From positions 1 to 64,000 of the forward strand of contig JAHHRL010000005.1 in assembly GCA_020025825.1 (NCBI GenBank): a DNA stretch of 64,000 nucleotides, in the 5' to 3' direction. The translations under genes were made by a program, and so were the position numbers. This document shows positions 32,917-42,479 of this stretch, in pieces; the stretch's first letter is position 1, and each line of letters starts with the position of its first letter. The DNA is from Faecalibacterium sp. Its GTDB lineage: Bacteria > Bacillota > Clostridia > Oscillospirales > Ruminococcaceae. The notes below the pieces were generated by a model that was not told where the DNA came from, did no database searches, and saw nothing but the letters and a program-made list of their open reading frames with translations.

Positions 32917-33767
32917 ATAATTTCCTTTCCGGTATTGCTGAGATTTGTAATCATTTGTTCTACACCGTCAATTAAAATATTCGCCACAATTTCACGGTGA
33001 AACAGAATAATCAATGTGTAGTAGGCTCGCACCACTTCGGACGCTGCCTGATAACACTGCCGCTGCGCATTTTCTACAGCAGCCTCGTAGGACAGGTTAT
33101 TTCTTAGATAGATATTATAACGCTTTGCCTGCTTATCGGCAGTATAACGCTTTACACTGCCCGTTAAAAACACCATGTACCCCAAGGCGTGCCCCATATG
33201 CCGCAGCGCTTCCATGGAGGCATCGTCCTTGCCGCAAGCTGCCATCAATGTGCCAAAAACCTGTGTCATCGGTTTGCCTGCTGTTTGATAATCGCTGGAC
33301 TGGGTTACACGCAGTGCCTGTACATAATCCCACTCCTGCAAAAAGATTCGGTTCAAAATAGGTGCATTATGCGTAGCTTTTAGGTAAGCCGGCTGCAAAA
33401 GGTGCTGCTGTACTTTTATAAAAAATCCACGCAGCTTTGAGGTTTCGTTTATACTGCATTCCCGCAGTGAATACCAGCGCATCAAAACGCTGATATGTGT
33501 CGCAAGCGAAATTCCCTTTGTTTGGGTCATCTCCTTGCGAAAGCGAAACGGATTTCTCGGATTGCGCACCGTTTGCACTGTGGCCTGCCGCCCGGCAATG
33601 CCATCTGACAGCAACGCAAATAGTATCCAATTGGCACTGCGGCACCAAAGGCGAGCCAGAAAGCCATACTCCTTTTGCAGTTGGCTGCTAACACCGGCAC
33701 GATATGCCTCATATACCCGATAATCTTTAATTTTCAGCTCTGGAAAGTCCGGCCGCAGATATTCCAC
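32913..33767 (-). CDS. DUF5685-like protein without the usual cysteines
   Basis: A 284-residue helical protein. The start (YLRPDFPELKIKDYRVYEAYRAGVSSQLQKEYGFLARL) follows the layout of DUF5685, whose members usually have Cys residues in the tract here reading AGVSS and a later Cys cluster. Both are missing, so any metal site is gone. GTG start with GGAGAG seven bases upstream. It has its own promoter at 33799-33827 and is coupled to the downstream membrane protein gene. Assignment is from memory of the family and moderate. Confidence 0.6.
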   Translation of the reverse strand: MEYLRPDFPELKIKDYRVYEAYRAGVSSQLQKEYGFLARLWCRSANWILFALLSDGIAGRQATVQTVRNPRNPFRFRKEMTQTKGISLATHISVLMRWYSLRECSINETSKLRGFFIKVQQHLLQPAYLKATHNAPILNRIFLQEWDYVQALRVTQSSDYQTAGKPMTQVFGTLMAACGKDDASMEALRHMGHALGYMVFLTGSVKRYTADKQAKRYNIYLRNNLSYEAAVENAQRQCYQAASEVVRAYYTLIILFHREIVANILIDGVEQMITNLSNTGKEII

Positions 33768-33798
33768 ACAACATCTCTCCTATACCACAGTTAGTTTT

Positions 33799-33827
33799 AT
33801 TATACGCATTTTCGTGTTTTAGTTCAA
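33799..33827 (-). promoter_or_regulatory. Promoter of DUF5685-like gene
   Basis: TTGAAC (33827-33822) and TATAAT (33804-33799) are 17 bases apart. The -35 box overlaps the end of the gerC-like gene. Confidence 0.7.
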
Positions 33828-34780
33828 CCTTGCTGCCGATTTTCCATCATGACAAAGTGGACACTGTCCGCCCAGTTCACTGTATCAGGAGTTTTCGGAT
33901 TCACCTTTTGCAAAAGCAGATATTTTGCATCACGCTCACCCAACGCTAAACTGTGTTCCTCCAACGGGCGAATGGTTTCCCACATCGTCTGCATTTGGTC
34001 TAAAATGCAATGCTCCAGTTCTTTTCGGCTTATTTGTGTCACGGTGCCTCTATCAGGGGTTAGATATACATCCCGAACCAATTTTCCGTTTTCATTACGG
34101 CAGGAAACCAGCACATTAACCTTTACTCTGTCTTGCTGCACGTTCAGCTCTACGCTGCCATATCCACGCATCAGGCTTTTCAGTAGTTGAGCCGTCCTTT
34201 TATCGAGGTACTGCACCTGCGGGCCTTCCTCTACAGCCACAGCGCTGTCAATTGTAAACTCCTCCGTTACAACACTGGGGAGCAGCATCAGCTGTTGGTT
34301 TGCCTGATACAAATAAGGCGCATGCTCGCTGGCTTGCTGCAAACGTGTATAAGTTTGCGATATTTCGTCCGACTGCTCCTCGATAAGTTTTTCCTCTGCA
34401 AAAAGCAGCTTTGCAGCCAACCAGCCTTTTTTATCCTGCGTCACAACGCTTACAATATCGTCTAGGTGAGTTAATGTATCCTCACCGGAAAGCAGCATAA
34501 CATCGCATAGTTTATACACCGCCTTGCCTGAAAGCTGCTCCTCAGCGGCGGCATACGCTTGTGCCAGCGACACCCCCTGCCCCATTACCGTATCTAACTG
34601 CTCCTTGGCATCGGCAGCGTCCGAAGCAGGTTGTACTTGGTGGTACAGCAATGTGACCTCGTACGCTTGACCCTGAGCAGCGATTTGTACACCACGTATG
34701 ATGCTTTTATCCCCCATACGAGGGACATGTTCACTTATCACTGCACATAGAACCAGCAATACCAGCAACATTCTGCGCAT
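33824..34780 (-). CDS. Spore germination protein GerC family (Ger(x)C), no lipobox
   Basis: About 318 residues. An N-terminal hydrophobic segment precedes GDKSIIRGVQIAAQ, the start of the Ger(x)C domain; the C-terminal third (about 205-310: VELNVQQDRVKVNVLVSCRNENGKL, LEHCILDQMQTMWE) also fits. GerC subunits are normally lipoproteins with Cys before WD; here that position holds MG and the only Cys in the signal segment lacks a lipobox. ATG 34780 has GGAGAG upstream; a TTG at 34801 with AGGAGG is an alternative. Third gene of the receptor operon. Confidence 0.82.
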   Translation of the reverse strand: MRRMLLVLLVLCAVISEHVPRMGDKSIIRGVQIAAQGQAYEVTLLYHQVQPASDAADAKEQLDTVMGQGVSLAQAYAAAEEQLSGKAVYKLCDVMLLSGEDTLTHLDDIVSVVTQDKKGWLAAKLLFAEEKLIEEQSDEISQTYTRLQQASEHAPYLYQANQQLMLLPSVVTEEFTIDSAVAVEEGPQVQYLDKRTAQLLKSLMRGYGSVELNVQQDRVKVNVLVSCRNENGKLVRDVYLTPDRGTVTQISRKELEHCILDQMQTMWETIRPLEEHSLALGERDAKYLLLQKVNPKTPDTVNWADSVHFVMMENRQQG

Positions 34781-34781
34781 A

Positions 34782-35600
34782 TTACTCTCCGGACGCTTCA
34801 ATTGCCTTTCCTCCTTTCATTACCATTTTGATAAGCTGCCACACAACCACAATGCGATACATACACACAAACAGCCACAATCCTATAAACACATCGTCCA
34901 AGCGGGAAAACGAGCCGATTCCGCAACAACGAACTGCCTCTATAGCCGGGAAGCGCCCTGTTTCCATTTCCCAGCCAAACACCGCCTCAGCGCCTATCAC
35001 CTCAAGCCCCTGAAAAAGCAAAATGGCTGCCGGCAGCTTACACCATATTTTATTCGTGGATTTTCCGGCAAAGGGCAATGCCAAAAACTCAGGGCACAAA
35101 TAAAACAGCGCTACATAGGCAGCGTGTACACGGGTGGGGTTAATCGCCTCCAGTGAAAGATTTTTCCACATCATATTTTGCAGTAAGCCAGCCAACAGAA
35201 ATACCGATAAAAAGGTTACCAACCAGATTATTTCTGTAATGCGGCACAAGGCGTGCCAATCAATTTTCAGTGTTACAAGTCCAATGGCAAGCAATAAAAT
35301 CCAGAAGCCTCCGGTTTGGTATTCTTGGCGAACCAAAGCACTCAGGTGGAAAATTTGTACCCAACCATGAAAAAACAGCCATACCCCAAGGCACTTACCA
35401 TAAACAGGGCGGATACGCTCCCACTGGCTCCAAGCGTTGAGTTTGCTCAATATCCACAAAACGGCCATTGCTGTGCCAAACAGTAAAAGCGCCGCTGTAA
35501 GGCCCTCTCTGGCTGTATAATAGGCCGTTTCGCCCCGCATCATCACATATAGGATTTCCGCAAGGGCTACTACATAAAAAGGAGTGCAGCACTGTATCAA
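34782..35600 (-). CDS. Spore germination receptor subunit GerB-like, short
   Basis: A 272-residue protein with about eight membrane segments, in the position of gerB. GerB subunits belong to the APC-type transporter fold and form the ligand-binding part of the receptor; they are usually ~360 residues, so this one lacks roughly two helices, probably at the N-terminus. It overlaps gerA-like by four bases. The call rests on topology and operon position more than on motifs. Confidence 0.75.
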   Translation of the reverse strand: MIQCCTPFYVVALAEILYVMMRGETAYYTAREGLTAALLLFGTAMAVLWILSKLNAWSQWERIRPVYGKCLGVWLFFHGWVQIFHLSALVRQEYQTGGFWILLLAIGLVTLKIDWHALCRITEIIWLVTFLSVFLLAGLLQNMMWKNLSLEAINPTRVHAAYVALFYLCPEFLALPFAGKSTNKIWCKLPAAILLFQGLEVIGAEAVFGWEMETGRFPAIEAVRCCGIGSFSRLDDVFIGLWLFVCMYRIVVVWQLIKMVMKGGKAIEASGE

Positions 35601-37063
35601 ATCTCTTTCTCCTTTCCTTTTTTTGCAGTATTTTCCGGTTCCGCCAAGTCCGGCAGCTTTTTACGAAAAATGCCGTCCTTCCACAGATTTTTTTGTGCAG
35701 GCATCAGCATGGTCATATAAGGTACATCCAGCAACTCCGGCGTAGACAACGCTAGCAGTGCAAACACGCTGGCCGCTGCAAGTCCAAGGGGGCCTGCGAT
35801 ACCGCCTGCTACCAAAAAGGTTGCACGCAGCACAGATGCAGGCTCGTACAATGACGGTGTAACAAACATGGCAATCGAGGTAACGGCCGCCACCAGTATC
35901 ACATAGGTAGACAGCACACCCGCACTAATAGCTGCATCGCCCACAATCAATGCCGCAACCAAGCTGACGGAATTTCCCAGAGAATCCGGCATACGCAGAC
36001 CCGCTTCACGGATAATTTCCAGCACCAGAATTACCACAAGCATTTCGGCAAACAGCGGCAGCGGAGTGCCCTGTTCAGCTGCCGCTATCTTATACAAAAG
36101 CTCCGGCGGAATCAGTTCCGGCGCATAAGCTGCTGTAGATACAAACAAGCCGGGTAGGGTAATTGTCAGCACAAAGGACAACATTTTCAAAATACGCAGC
36201 AGCGCCGCAAAATATGCGGGGCCTGCATAATCATCCAGACAGCTGAAGTTTTCCAAAAACAAAAACGGCACTATCAGCGCTGAAGGACTGCCGTTGACCA
36301 TCACAACAATTTTGCCCTCTTGGATTTTTGCTGACGCTACCGTCGGTCGTTCGGTATATCCCACGGGTGAAAACAAACGAATCCCTCTGATTTTTAGCCA
36401 CGGCACAAAATAGCTGGAATCCAGTAAAACGGGCGGCTTAGCTTGTTGTAATCGGTCCTTCAGCGACTGTACCTTTTTAGCGTCTACCGTTGTTTTGTCA
36501 TAGCAAATGGCATACTCCGTTTTTAATGAAGTATCGCTTTGAATCAGTTCCGCTACAAAGTTTGGGGTACGTAAAAGCCGCCGCAGCAAGCTGATATTCA
36601 CACGCAGAATATCGCAAAAGCCCTCACGTGAGCCACGCATATTCCCCTCAGCGGAAGGCGACTCGACCGAGCGAAACTTTAGGCTTTGTACCGAAAACGC
36701 CATGGCTTTGTCTGCACCGTCAATCAACAGTAAGGCAAACCCTGCGGTAAGGCGTGTCACCACATCATCCATATTTTCTGCCGACTTTGGCTCTGCCGGC
36801 ACCTCGGTATCATGCATCAAATACTCATATACAGCCTCGCCGCCGTTAAGCGCCTGTAAACGCAAGGCTACACGAGGTCTGCTGATATTTTCCAGTACAA
36901 TCTCCCACAGGCTTTTTATTCCTGCCAAGTTATCGAACAAAAGAATTGCAGCAGATACACCTTCGATAGAGATTTTTTTTGCATAATAATCACCCGATGC
37001 ACCAAACATATCTTGTAAGACCGATAAATTCTCGTCTAGGTTGGAACTTAATTTTTGCGGCAT
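35597..37063 (-). CDS. Spore germination receptor subunit GerA/SpoVAF family
   Basis: A 488-residue protein with a soluble N-terminal part (about 1-255) and five or so membrane helices. Family motifs include RVALRLQALNGGEAVYEYLM-type N-domain text, KIQEGKIVVMVNGSPSALIVP, YAPELIPPELLYKIAAAEQGTPLP and EIIREAGLRMPDSLGNSVSLVAALIVGDAAISAG. It starts an operon with GerB- and GerC-like genes, a nutrient germinant receptor of the inner spore membrane. GAGGTGATGAT precedes the ATG. A forespore-type promoter candidate lies upstream. Confidence 0.92.
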   Translation of the reverse strand: MPQKLSSNLDENLSVLQDMFGASGDYYAKKISIEGVSAAILLFDNLAGIKSLWEIVLENISRPRVALRLQALNGGEAVYEYLMHDTEVPAEPKSAENMDDVVTRLTAGFALLLIDGADKAMAFSVQSLKFRSVESPSAEGNMRGSREGFCDILRVNISLLRRLLRTPNFVAELIQSDTSLKTEYAICYDKTTVDAKKVQSLKDRLQQAKPPVLLDSSYFVPWLKIRGIRLFSPVGYTERPTVASAKIQEGKIVVMVNGSPSALIVPFLFLENFSCLDDYAGPAYFAALLRILKMLSFVLTITLPGLFVSTAAYAPELIPPELLYKIAAAEQGTPLPLFAEMLVVILVLEIIREAGLRMPDSLGNSVSLVAALIVGDAAISAGVLSTYVILVAAVTSIAMFVTPSLYEPASVLRATFLVAGGIAGPLGLAAASVFALLALSTPELLDVPYMTMLMPAQKNLWKDGIFRKKLPDLAEPENTAKKGKEKEI

Positions 37064-37079
37064 ATCATCACCTCGTGTT

Positions 37080-37109
37080 CATTATGCCCGCATAGGCAAG
37101 GTTTCATGC
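37080..37109 (-). promoter_or_regulatory. Candidate sigmaG/sigmaF-type promoter of gerA-like operon
   Basis: Reading leftwards, GCATG (37109-37105), 18 bases, CATAATG (37086-37080). This resembles the forespore pattern gnATR-N17/18-CATnnTA with one difference at the end. It fits the expected late-forespore expression of germinant receptors. Confidence 0.45.
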
Positions 37110-37130
37110 CGCAGTTTAGGAGGTATTTTG

Positions 37131-37808
37131 ATGTATGCACTGCTGATTCGCACTTTAATTATCTACTTTTGTGTACTGGTAGCCATGCGCCTGATGGGCA
37201 AACGGCAGCTTGGTGAATTACAGCCTGCGGAGCTGGTTTCTACTATTTTGATTTCCAACTTGGCTTCGCTTTCCATCGAATCCGCCGATATGCCCCTTTG
37301 GACCAGTTTAGTTCCGCTTTTTCTGATTACCGGAATCGAAATTTTAGACTCCGTTCTGGTTTTGAAGTTTCCCACCTATGCAAGGCTTGTAATGGGTCAC
37401 CCAAAAGTGATTATCCGAAACGGTGTTATTGACCAAAAGGTTTTATCCGAACTGCGCTTACGCACCGAAGATTTACTGGAAGCCCTGCGCAGCGAGGATG
37501 TTTACGACCCAAGGGAGGTGTGCTATGCCGTAGTGGAAACCAACGGTACCGTGCATGCTGCTAAGTATCCGGAAAAAGATTCTGTTACAAAAGAGGACCT
37601 CTCCCTGCCTGACCAAAAAAAGACACCTGTACTTCCCTTTTGGTTAGACGGACAAACTTTTGACGAGAACCTTGCCTTTTGCGGAAAAGACAATGCCTGG
37701 CTGGAAAAGCAAATACAAAAAAACGGTACACCTAAGGCTGAGCTGCTTGCAGCTTTGGGTGACGAGGACGGCATCTGCCTTTGGATACAAAAAAAGAGAG
37801 CGATGTAA
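37131..37808 (+). CDS. DUF421 family membrane protein (YetF-like)
   Basis: A 225-residue protein. About three N-terminal membrane helices contain MRLMGKRQLGELQPAELV, the DUF421 hallmark. The soluble part follows with VIIRNGVIDQKVLSELRLRTEDLLEALRSEDVYDPREVCYAVVETNGTVHA. Members are found in spore membranes of Bacillus and Clostridium and affect spore resistance and germination in some species. ATG 37131 has GGAGG upstream. Divergent from the gerA-like operon, followed by DUF4363. Confidence 0.93.
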   Translation: MYALLIRTLIIYFCVLVAMRLMGKRQLGELQPAELVSTILISNLASLSIESADMPLWTSLVPLFLITGIEILDSVLVLKFPTYARLVMGHPKVIIRNGVIDQKVLSELRLRTEDLLEALRSEDVYDPREVCYAVVETNGTVHAAKYPEKDSVTKEDLSLPDQKKTPVLPFWLDGQTFDENLAFCGKDNAWLEKQIQKNGTPKAELLAALGDEDGICLWIQKKRAM

Positions 37809-37834
37809 TTTTCGCTCTCTAAGGGGGATTTATT

Positions 37835-38200
37835 ATGAAACGTTTTTATGCTTGCCTTGTTATTTTCGCAGTGATTTTTGGTGTTACTGTGTGGAGCAGC
37901 TACCTGATGCATGATTTAAGCCGACAGCTAAATGACCAGCTGGACGAGGTAACTGCGTCCGCTGAAGCAGAACAATGGGGCAAAGCAGAACAGGCCGCAA
38001 CCTCTGCACAAGCCATCCTGCGGGACAAGCAAACACTACTTGCCTATTTTATTGCGCACAGCCAGCTTTCAGAGCTGGATACCACATTAAGCAGCCTGCC
38101 TGCTTACGCAAGGGACGCTTCGTCGGATATTATGGCAGAAACAGAAAGAGCCCGCAGCCAAGTGCGAGCTCTCTCCCTATTATTTTTCCGTACGCTTTGA
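37835..38200 (+). CDS. DUF4363 family protein
   Basis: A 121-residue protein with one N-terminal membrane segment (about 6-24) followed by a helical external or intramembrane-space domain (LSRQLNDQLDEVTASAEAEQWGKAEQAATSAQAIL). It commonly follows DUF421 genes in sporulating Clostridia; function unknown. AAGGGGG precedes the ATG. Its last 21 bases overlap the end of nrdR on the other strand. Confidence 0.85.
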   Translation: MKRFYACLVIFAVIFGVTVWSSYLMHDLSRQLNDQLDEVTASAEAEQWGKAEQAATSAQAILRDKQTLLAYFIAHSQLSELDTTLSSLPAYARDASSDIMAETERARSQVRALSLLFFRTL

Positions 38201-38653
38201 GCGGGAATCCAGCATATCTTTCAGTTCATCCATAAAGGTGTTCAGGTCACTGAACTGGCGATAAACCGACGCAAAGCGGACATACGCTACTTCGTCGATT
38301 TTCTTCAGTTCCTGCATGGCCAGTTCACCGATATACATACTGCTTACTTCCCGGTCGTAGGAGTTCAGCAGAGTCTGCTCGATAGTATCCACCGCATTTT
38401 CCAGCATCTCGTAGCTAACAGGCCGTTTTTCACAGCTGCGCACCATGCCGTTAAGCAATTTTTGCCGGTCAAACGTTTGACGGGATCGGTCCTTTTTAAC
38501 CACCATCAAGGGAACAGTTTCCACCACCTCATAGGTAGTAAAACGTTTTTTACAGCCCAAGCATTCTCTTCTACGGCGAATCTTCTCTCCGTCCTCTGTA
38601 GGGCGCGAGTCGATTACTTTAGACTCGATTTCTCCGCAATAGGGACACTTCAT
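38180..38653 (-). CDS. nrdR: Transcriptional repressor NrdR
   Basis: A 157-residue repressor of ribonucleotide reductase genes. The zinc ribbon (CPYCGE...RRRRECLGCKKRFTTYE) is followed by the ATP-cone domain (VVKKDRSRQTFDRQKLLNGMVRSCEKRPV), which senses ATP/dATP. GGAGCG precedes the ATG. It is encoded 36 bases downstream of secDF on the same strand. Confidence 0.97.
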   Translation of the reverse strand: MKCPYCGEIESKVIDSRPTEDGEKIRRRRECLGCKKRFTTYEVVETVPLMVVKKDRSRQTFDRQKLLNGMVRSCEKRPVSYEMLENAVDTIEQTLLNSYDREVSSMYIGELAMQELKKIDEVAYVRFASVYRQFSDLNTFMDELKDMLDSRSKRTEK

Positions 38654-38689
38654 AAACAGCGCTCCATTTCTTTATGCGGCACTTGCCGC

Positions 38690-41029
38690 TTAGTCCTTTT
38701 TAGCATTTTTGCGCATAACCCAGCTTACCCAGCAGGAAGTAGAAATGCACAAAGAGGTGAACACACCACTAATCATACCCGTCATCAGCGGGAATGCAAA
38801 GGTAAATACGCTGTTGAGGCCATAAACCTTTGCAAATACACACATAACTGCCAGTGCCATAGCAGTTGTTACGGTTGTCATAATGGTACGGCGCATCGAC
38901 TGGCTGATAGACAGGTTGACCAGCTGGTCGAACGGCATCTTTTTGCCGCACAGGGCACGATCCTCACGGATACGGTCGTACAAAACAACGGTATCGTTAA
39001 TCGAGTAGCCCAAAATCGTCAGCATTGCTGCAATAAAGTTGCCATCCAGCGGTGCACGCATAAATACAAAGGTGCCAAATACAACGGTCAAGTCGGTAAT
39101 CAATGCGATAATTGCCATTGCACCGCCGGTCAAGCCACCAATCTTAGAGAAACGAATTGCAACGTACACCAAAATCAGCAACAGGGCAAAAACAACAGCT
39201 ACAATGCTCTTGCGCAGGAACTTACCGCCCATTGTGGGGCTGACGTTGCTCAAGGACAACTGCTCGATTGCGTTATTCTCAAACTTTTCGTCCATAGTTT
39301 CAGCCAGCTGCTGCACCTGTTCGATGGTAACCGTTTCGGTGCCGGGCATAGTCAGGGTAATGGTTTGGTCACCGGTTGCTGCATTATTGCCGGTACGCAC
39401 ATTTACGTGGTCGGTACCCAGCACCTGCTGCACCTGCTCGGTAAATTCATTCATATCCAAATCGCCGGTATAGCTTAAGGTAATGATTGCACCGCCGGTG
39501 AAGGAGGTATCCAGCTTTACGCCAAATACACCTGCACATGCAAACACAACCACCAACACTACACATGCAATGGACATAAACAGCTTACGCTTAGCCATAA
39601 CATTGTACTTACCGGTTGTAACGGGCTCCTTAACAGAAGCCAGCTCGTTGCTCTTTGCGCCAAACAGCCAAGGCTTGCGCAAAGCGGAGATGCCTGCTGC
39701 GCCACGAATCATCAAACGGGTAGCACCAACACCAAACACGAAGTTCAGCAAGACGCCTACCAGCAAGGTGTAGCCAAAGGCATAGATTGCGCCGGTAGTA
39801 GAGGGACCAAAGGCAAAGAATACCGGAGAAAGCATCTTAGCCAAGAAACTATCTGTGGGACCAAAGGCACCCATCAAAACAATAGCAACAATAACGATGG
39901 TAACGTTACCGTCCACGATAGGAGCCAAGCCACGCTTAAAGCCTGCCTTGATTGCGCCCTCGATGGACTTACCATTGCCCAGCTCCTCACGGATACGCTC
40001 GGCGGTAATAACGTTTGCGTCCACACCCATGCCAATTGCAAGGATAATACCTGCGATGCCGGGCAGAGTCAGCGTAAAGCTGGGGAACACTGTGAAGTAG
40101 CCGGAAACAAAAGCCAAGGTTGCTGCAACCTGACCCAGCAATGCGATACCTGCCAGGAAACCGGGCAAGCGGTACATAAAGGTCATAAACAGGAAAATCA
40201 GGATAAAGGCAACAACGCCCGCCTTTACCATTGCTTCCAGGCTGTTTTCGCCCAGCGTGGGGCTCTTAGTTTCGTAGCCTTCCACTGCTAAGGAGAAAGG
40301 CAGTGCACCGGAGTTAATTTGACGTGCCAGCTGCACAACTTCGTCCTGTGTGAAGTTGCCATTGGTGATGATTGCCTGACCATCCGTAATGGGAGTAGTA
40401 ACATTTGCCACGCTCACATTTTGGTCGTCCAGCCAAATACTGATTGCACCCTTTTGCGGAGCCAGCTCGGTAGTTGCCTCGCCAAACAGCTTGCCGCCGT
40501 CCTTGCTAAAGTTCAGTGCAACGTAATATTCGGATGCACCACCCTGCTTGACCGGGCCATATGCAGGCTGGGCAGATTCTACCATGGAGCCATCCAGAAT
40601 CAGCTCGCCATCTGCGGTACTTCCCTTACGGAAAGTCATATATGCAGTTGCACCGATTTCGGTAATTGCTGCTTCGGGGTCAAAGTTTTCCTCGCCGGAC
40701 TGCCAAGGGAACTCCAGAATAATGGTGTGTGCTGTATTATCTACATACACTTCATAGTCTGTAATGTTCAGCGCAACCAGACGATTTTCGATAACGCTTT
40801 TTGCAGCGTCCATCTGCTCCTCGGTTGCGTCATATCCCTCGGATGCCTTAAAGGTAACATTTACGCCACCCTTAATATCCACACCAAAGCGGATATCGCT
40901 TGCGCCCTTGATGTAAGTAGTGGTGGTTTCACCATACTTGCTGTTTACACCAAAAAATGCGGTAAAGGCAAATACCAAAATCAGTATTGCCGTTGCCACA
41001 AGGTGCCATGCTTTTCCCTTAATGTTCAT
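38690..41029 (-). CDS. secDF: Protein translocase subunit SecDF (fused)
   Basis: A 779-residue fusion of SecD (about 1-440) and SecF (about 465-779), each half with six membrane helices. Features are FGVDIKGGVNVTF, VVQLARQINSGALPFSL, GVDANVITAERIREEL in SecD and DTSFTGGAIITLSYTG, YSINDTVVLYDRIREDR in SecF. It uses proton flow to help SecYEG export. ATG 41029 has GAGG upstream; a longer start reads through a leader hairpin. A short GCGGCA/TGCCGC stem follows the stop. Confidence 0.95.
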   Translation of the reverse strand: MNIKGKAWHLVATAILILVFAFTAFFGVNSKYGETTTTYIKGASDIRFGVDIKGGVNVTFKASEGYDATEEQMDAAKSVIENRLVALNITDYEVYVDNTAHTIILEFPWQSGEENFDPEAAITEIGATAYMTFRKGSTADGELILDGSMVESAQPAYGPVKQGGASEYYVALNFSKDGGKLFGEATTELAPQKGAISIWLDDQNVSVANVTTPITDGQAIITNGNFTQDEVVQLARQINSGALPFSLAVEGYETKSPTLGENSLEAMVKAGVVAFILIFLFMTFMYRLPGFLAGIALLGQVAATLAFVSGYFTVFPSFTLTLPGIAGIILAIGMGVDANVITAERIREELGNGKSIEGAIKAGFKRGLAPIVDGNVTIVIVAIVLMGAFGPTDSFLAKMLSPVFFAFGPSTTGAIYAFGYTLLVGVLLNFVFGVGATRLMIRGAAGISALRKPWLFGAKSNELASVKEPVTTGKYNVMAKRKLFMSIACVVLVVVFACAGVFGVKLDTSFTGGAIITLSYTGDLDMNEFTEQVQQVLGTDHVNVRTGNNAATGDQTITLTMPGTETVTIEQVQQLAETMDEKFENNAIEQLSLSNVSPTMGGKFLRKSIVAVVFALLLILVYVAIRFSKIGGLTGGAMAIIALITDLTVVFGTFVFMRAPLDGNFIAAMLTILGYSINDTVVLYDRIREDRALCGKKMPFDQLVNLSISQSMRRTIMTTVTTAMALAVMCVFAKVYGLNSVFTFAFPLMTGMISGVFTSLCISTSCWVSWVMRKNAKKD

Positions 41030-41047
41030 GTGTGCCTCGCTTGTATT

Positions 41048-41077
41048 CGGTACAGCCTTTCTCCTTAGGCTGTACCG
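41048..41077 (-). promoter_or_regulatory. Hairpin in the spacer before secDF
   Basis: CGGTACAGCC/GGCTGTACCG is a perfect ten-base-pair stem between the aminotransferase gene and secDF, without a T-run. It lies directly ahead of the secDF ribosome binding site and could affect mRNA processing or translation. Confidence 0.55.
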
Positions 41078-41095
41078 ATACATTTTCCTTTTCTA

Positions 41096-42370
41096 TTATT
41101 TATTCAGTAGTTTTTCTACTGTTGCTAACCGAACACAGGTCGTTAACAAATGAGATGCTATCCGCAGCTCCTCCAAAGAGGGGTAGGTAGGTGCAATACG
41201 CAAGTGCTCGTCCTTGGGGTCTAAGCCAAAGGGGAACGATGCGCCTGCGCCTGTCAGCGTCAAGCCTGCATCTTTGCACAACTGTGCTACACGTTTTGCA
41301 CAGCCTTCCTGCACATACAGGCTGATAAAGTAACCGCCCTTGGGGTCGGTCCAGCGGGCAATCGCGCCGCAAGGAGCCAGCTGCTCCTCAAATGTACGCT
41401 TTACCAGTTGGAACTTAGGCTGCAGGATAGCACGATGCTTTTTCATGTGCTCCAAAACGCCCTGCTTATTCTGGAAGAACTGCACATGACGCAGCTGATT
41501 CATCTTATCAAAGCTGATAATCATGGGCATCATGTTTTTGGTAATGTTTTGGATGTTGCGCACGCTTGCCGCCAAAGCAGAAACACCTGCACCCGGATAA
41601 GTGATTTTGCTGGTAGAACAGAAAATCAGCGGGCGCTCCGGGTTACCTGCCTCCTTACAAGCGGTCAACAGGTTGGGGCAAGTGTACATGGTATCCGTCA
41701 GGTGGTGCACAATATACGCATTATCCCAGATAATCTTAAAGTCAGGTGCTGCGGTTTGCATCTTAGCCAGACGCTGCACCGTTTCAGCCGAGTAGCAGTA
41801 ACCGTCCGGGTTGGAGTAAATCGGCACGCACCAAATGCCCTTGATGCTGTCGTCCTTAGCTACAAGTTCTTCCACCATGTCCATATCGGGGCCGTCTTCC
41901 GTCATGGGGATGTTAATCATCTGGAAGCCGAAATACTCCGTAATACGGAAGTGGCGGTCGTAACCGGGCACAGGGCACAGGAACTTCAGGCTGTTATAGT
42001 GACGCCACGGACGAGGCGAATCCACAAAGCCCTGACGCCAGCCCAAGTCGATTAAGTAATACATCAGCTGTAACGAGGAGTTACCGCCCACAATTACTTC
42101 TTCCTTATCTACGTCCAACAGTTCTGCAAAAAAGCGACGTGCCTCAGGCATACCTTCCAGTAAGCCGTAGTTACGGGCATCAAAGCCGTTTTCGCCGATG
42201 TAGTTGTCCATTTTGAGCATTTCCTTGGACAGGTCCAGCTGCTCAGTACAAGGTTTACCACGAGCCATATTCAAATCAAGACCCATGTTTTTATACTTTT
42301 GATACTCAGCACGCAGCAACTGCTGCTCCTCGCTAAGCTGCTGGTAGCTCATGGAAAAGTAATCTTCCAT
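41096..42370 (-). CDS. PLP-dependent aminotransferase (aspartate aminotransferase-like)
   Basis: A 424-residue fold-type I aminotransferase. The PLP lysine is in STSKITYPGAGVSAL (about 266-280); NMARGKPCTEQLDLS and GLLEGMPEAR mark the N-terminus, and WDNAYIVHHL carries the PLP-ring Asp/Tyr. The sequence fits the distinct aspartate aminotransferase subgroup common in gut Firmicutes and Actinobacteria. GAGGGGAAA precedes the ATG. It has its own promoter with a ~100-base leader. Confidence 0.9.
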   Translation of the reverse strand: MEDYFSMSYQQLSEEQQLLRAEYQKYKNMGLDLNMARGKPCTEQLDLSKEMLKMDNYIGENGFDARNYGLLEGMPEARRFFAELLDVDKEEVIVGGNSSLQLMYYLIDLGWRQGFVDSPRPWRHYNSLKFLCPVPGYDRHFRITEYFGFQMINIPMTEDGPDMDMVEELVAKDDSIKGIWCVPIYSNPDGYCYSAETVQRLAKMQTAAPDFKIIWDNAYIVHHLTDTMYTCPNLLTACKEAGNPERPLIFCSTSKITYPGAGVSALAASVRNIQNITKNMMPMIISFDKMNQLRHVQFFQNKQGVLEHMKKHRAILQPKFQLVKRTFEEQLAPCGAIARWTDPKGGYFISLYVQEGCAKRVAQLCKDAGLTLTGAGASFPFGLDPKDEHLRIAPTYPSLEELRIASHLLTTCVRLATVEKLLNK

Positions 42371-42479
42371 TATAACATTTCCCCTCTCTAAAATTGTTAT
42401 GCACTTTATATACCTTTATATCTATGCCTTAAAATCGATGCATCCTGCCAGAGATACACCGTGCACGATATCACTCTAC

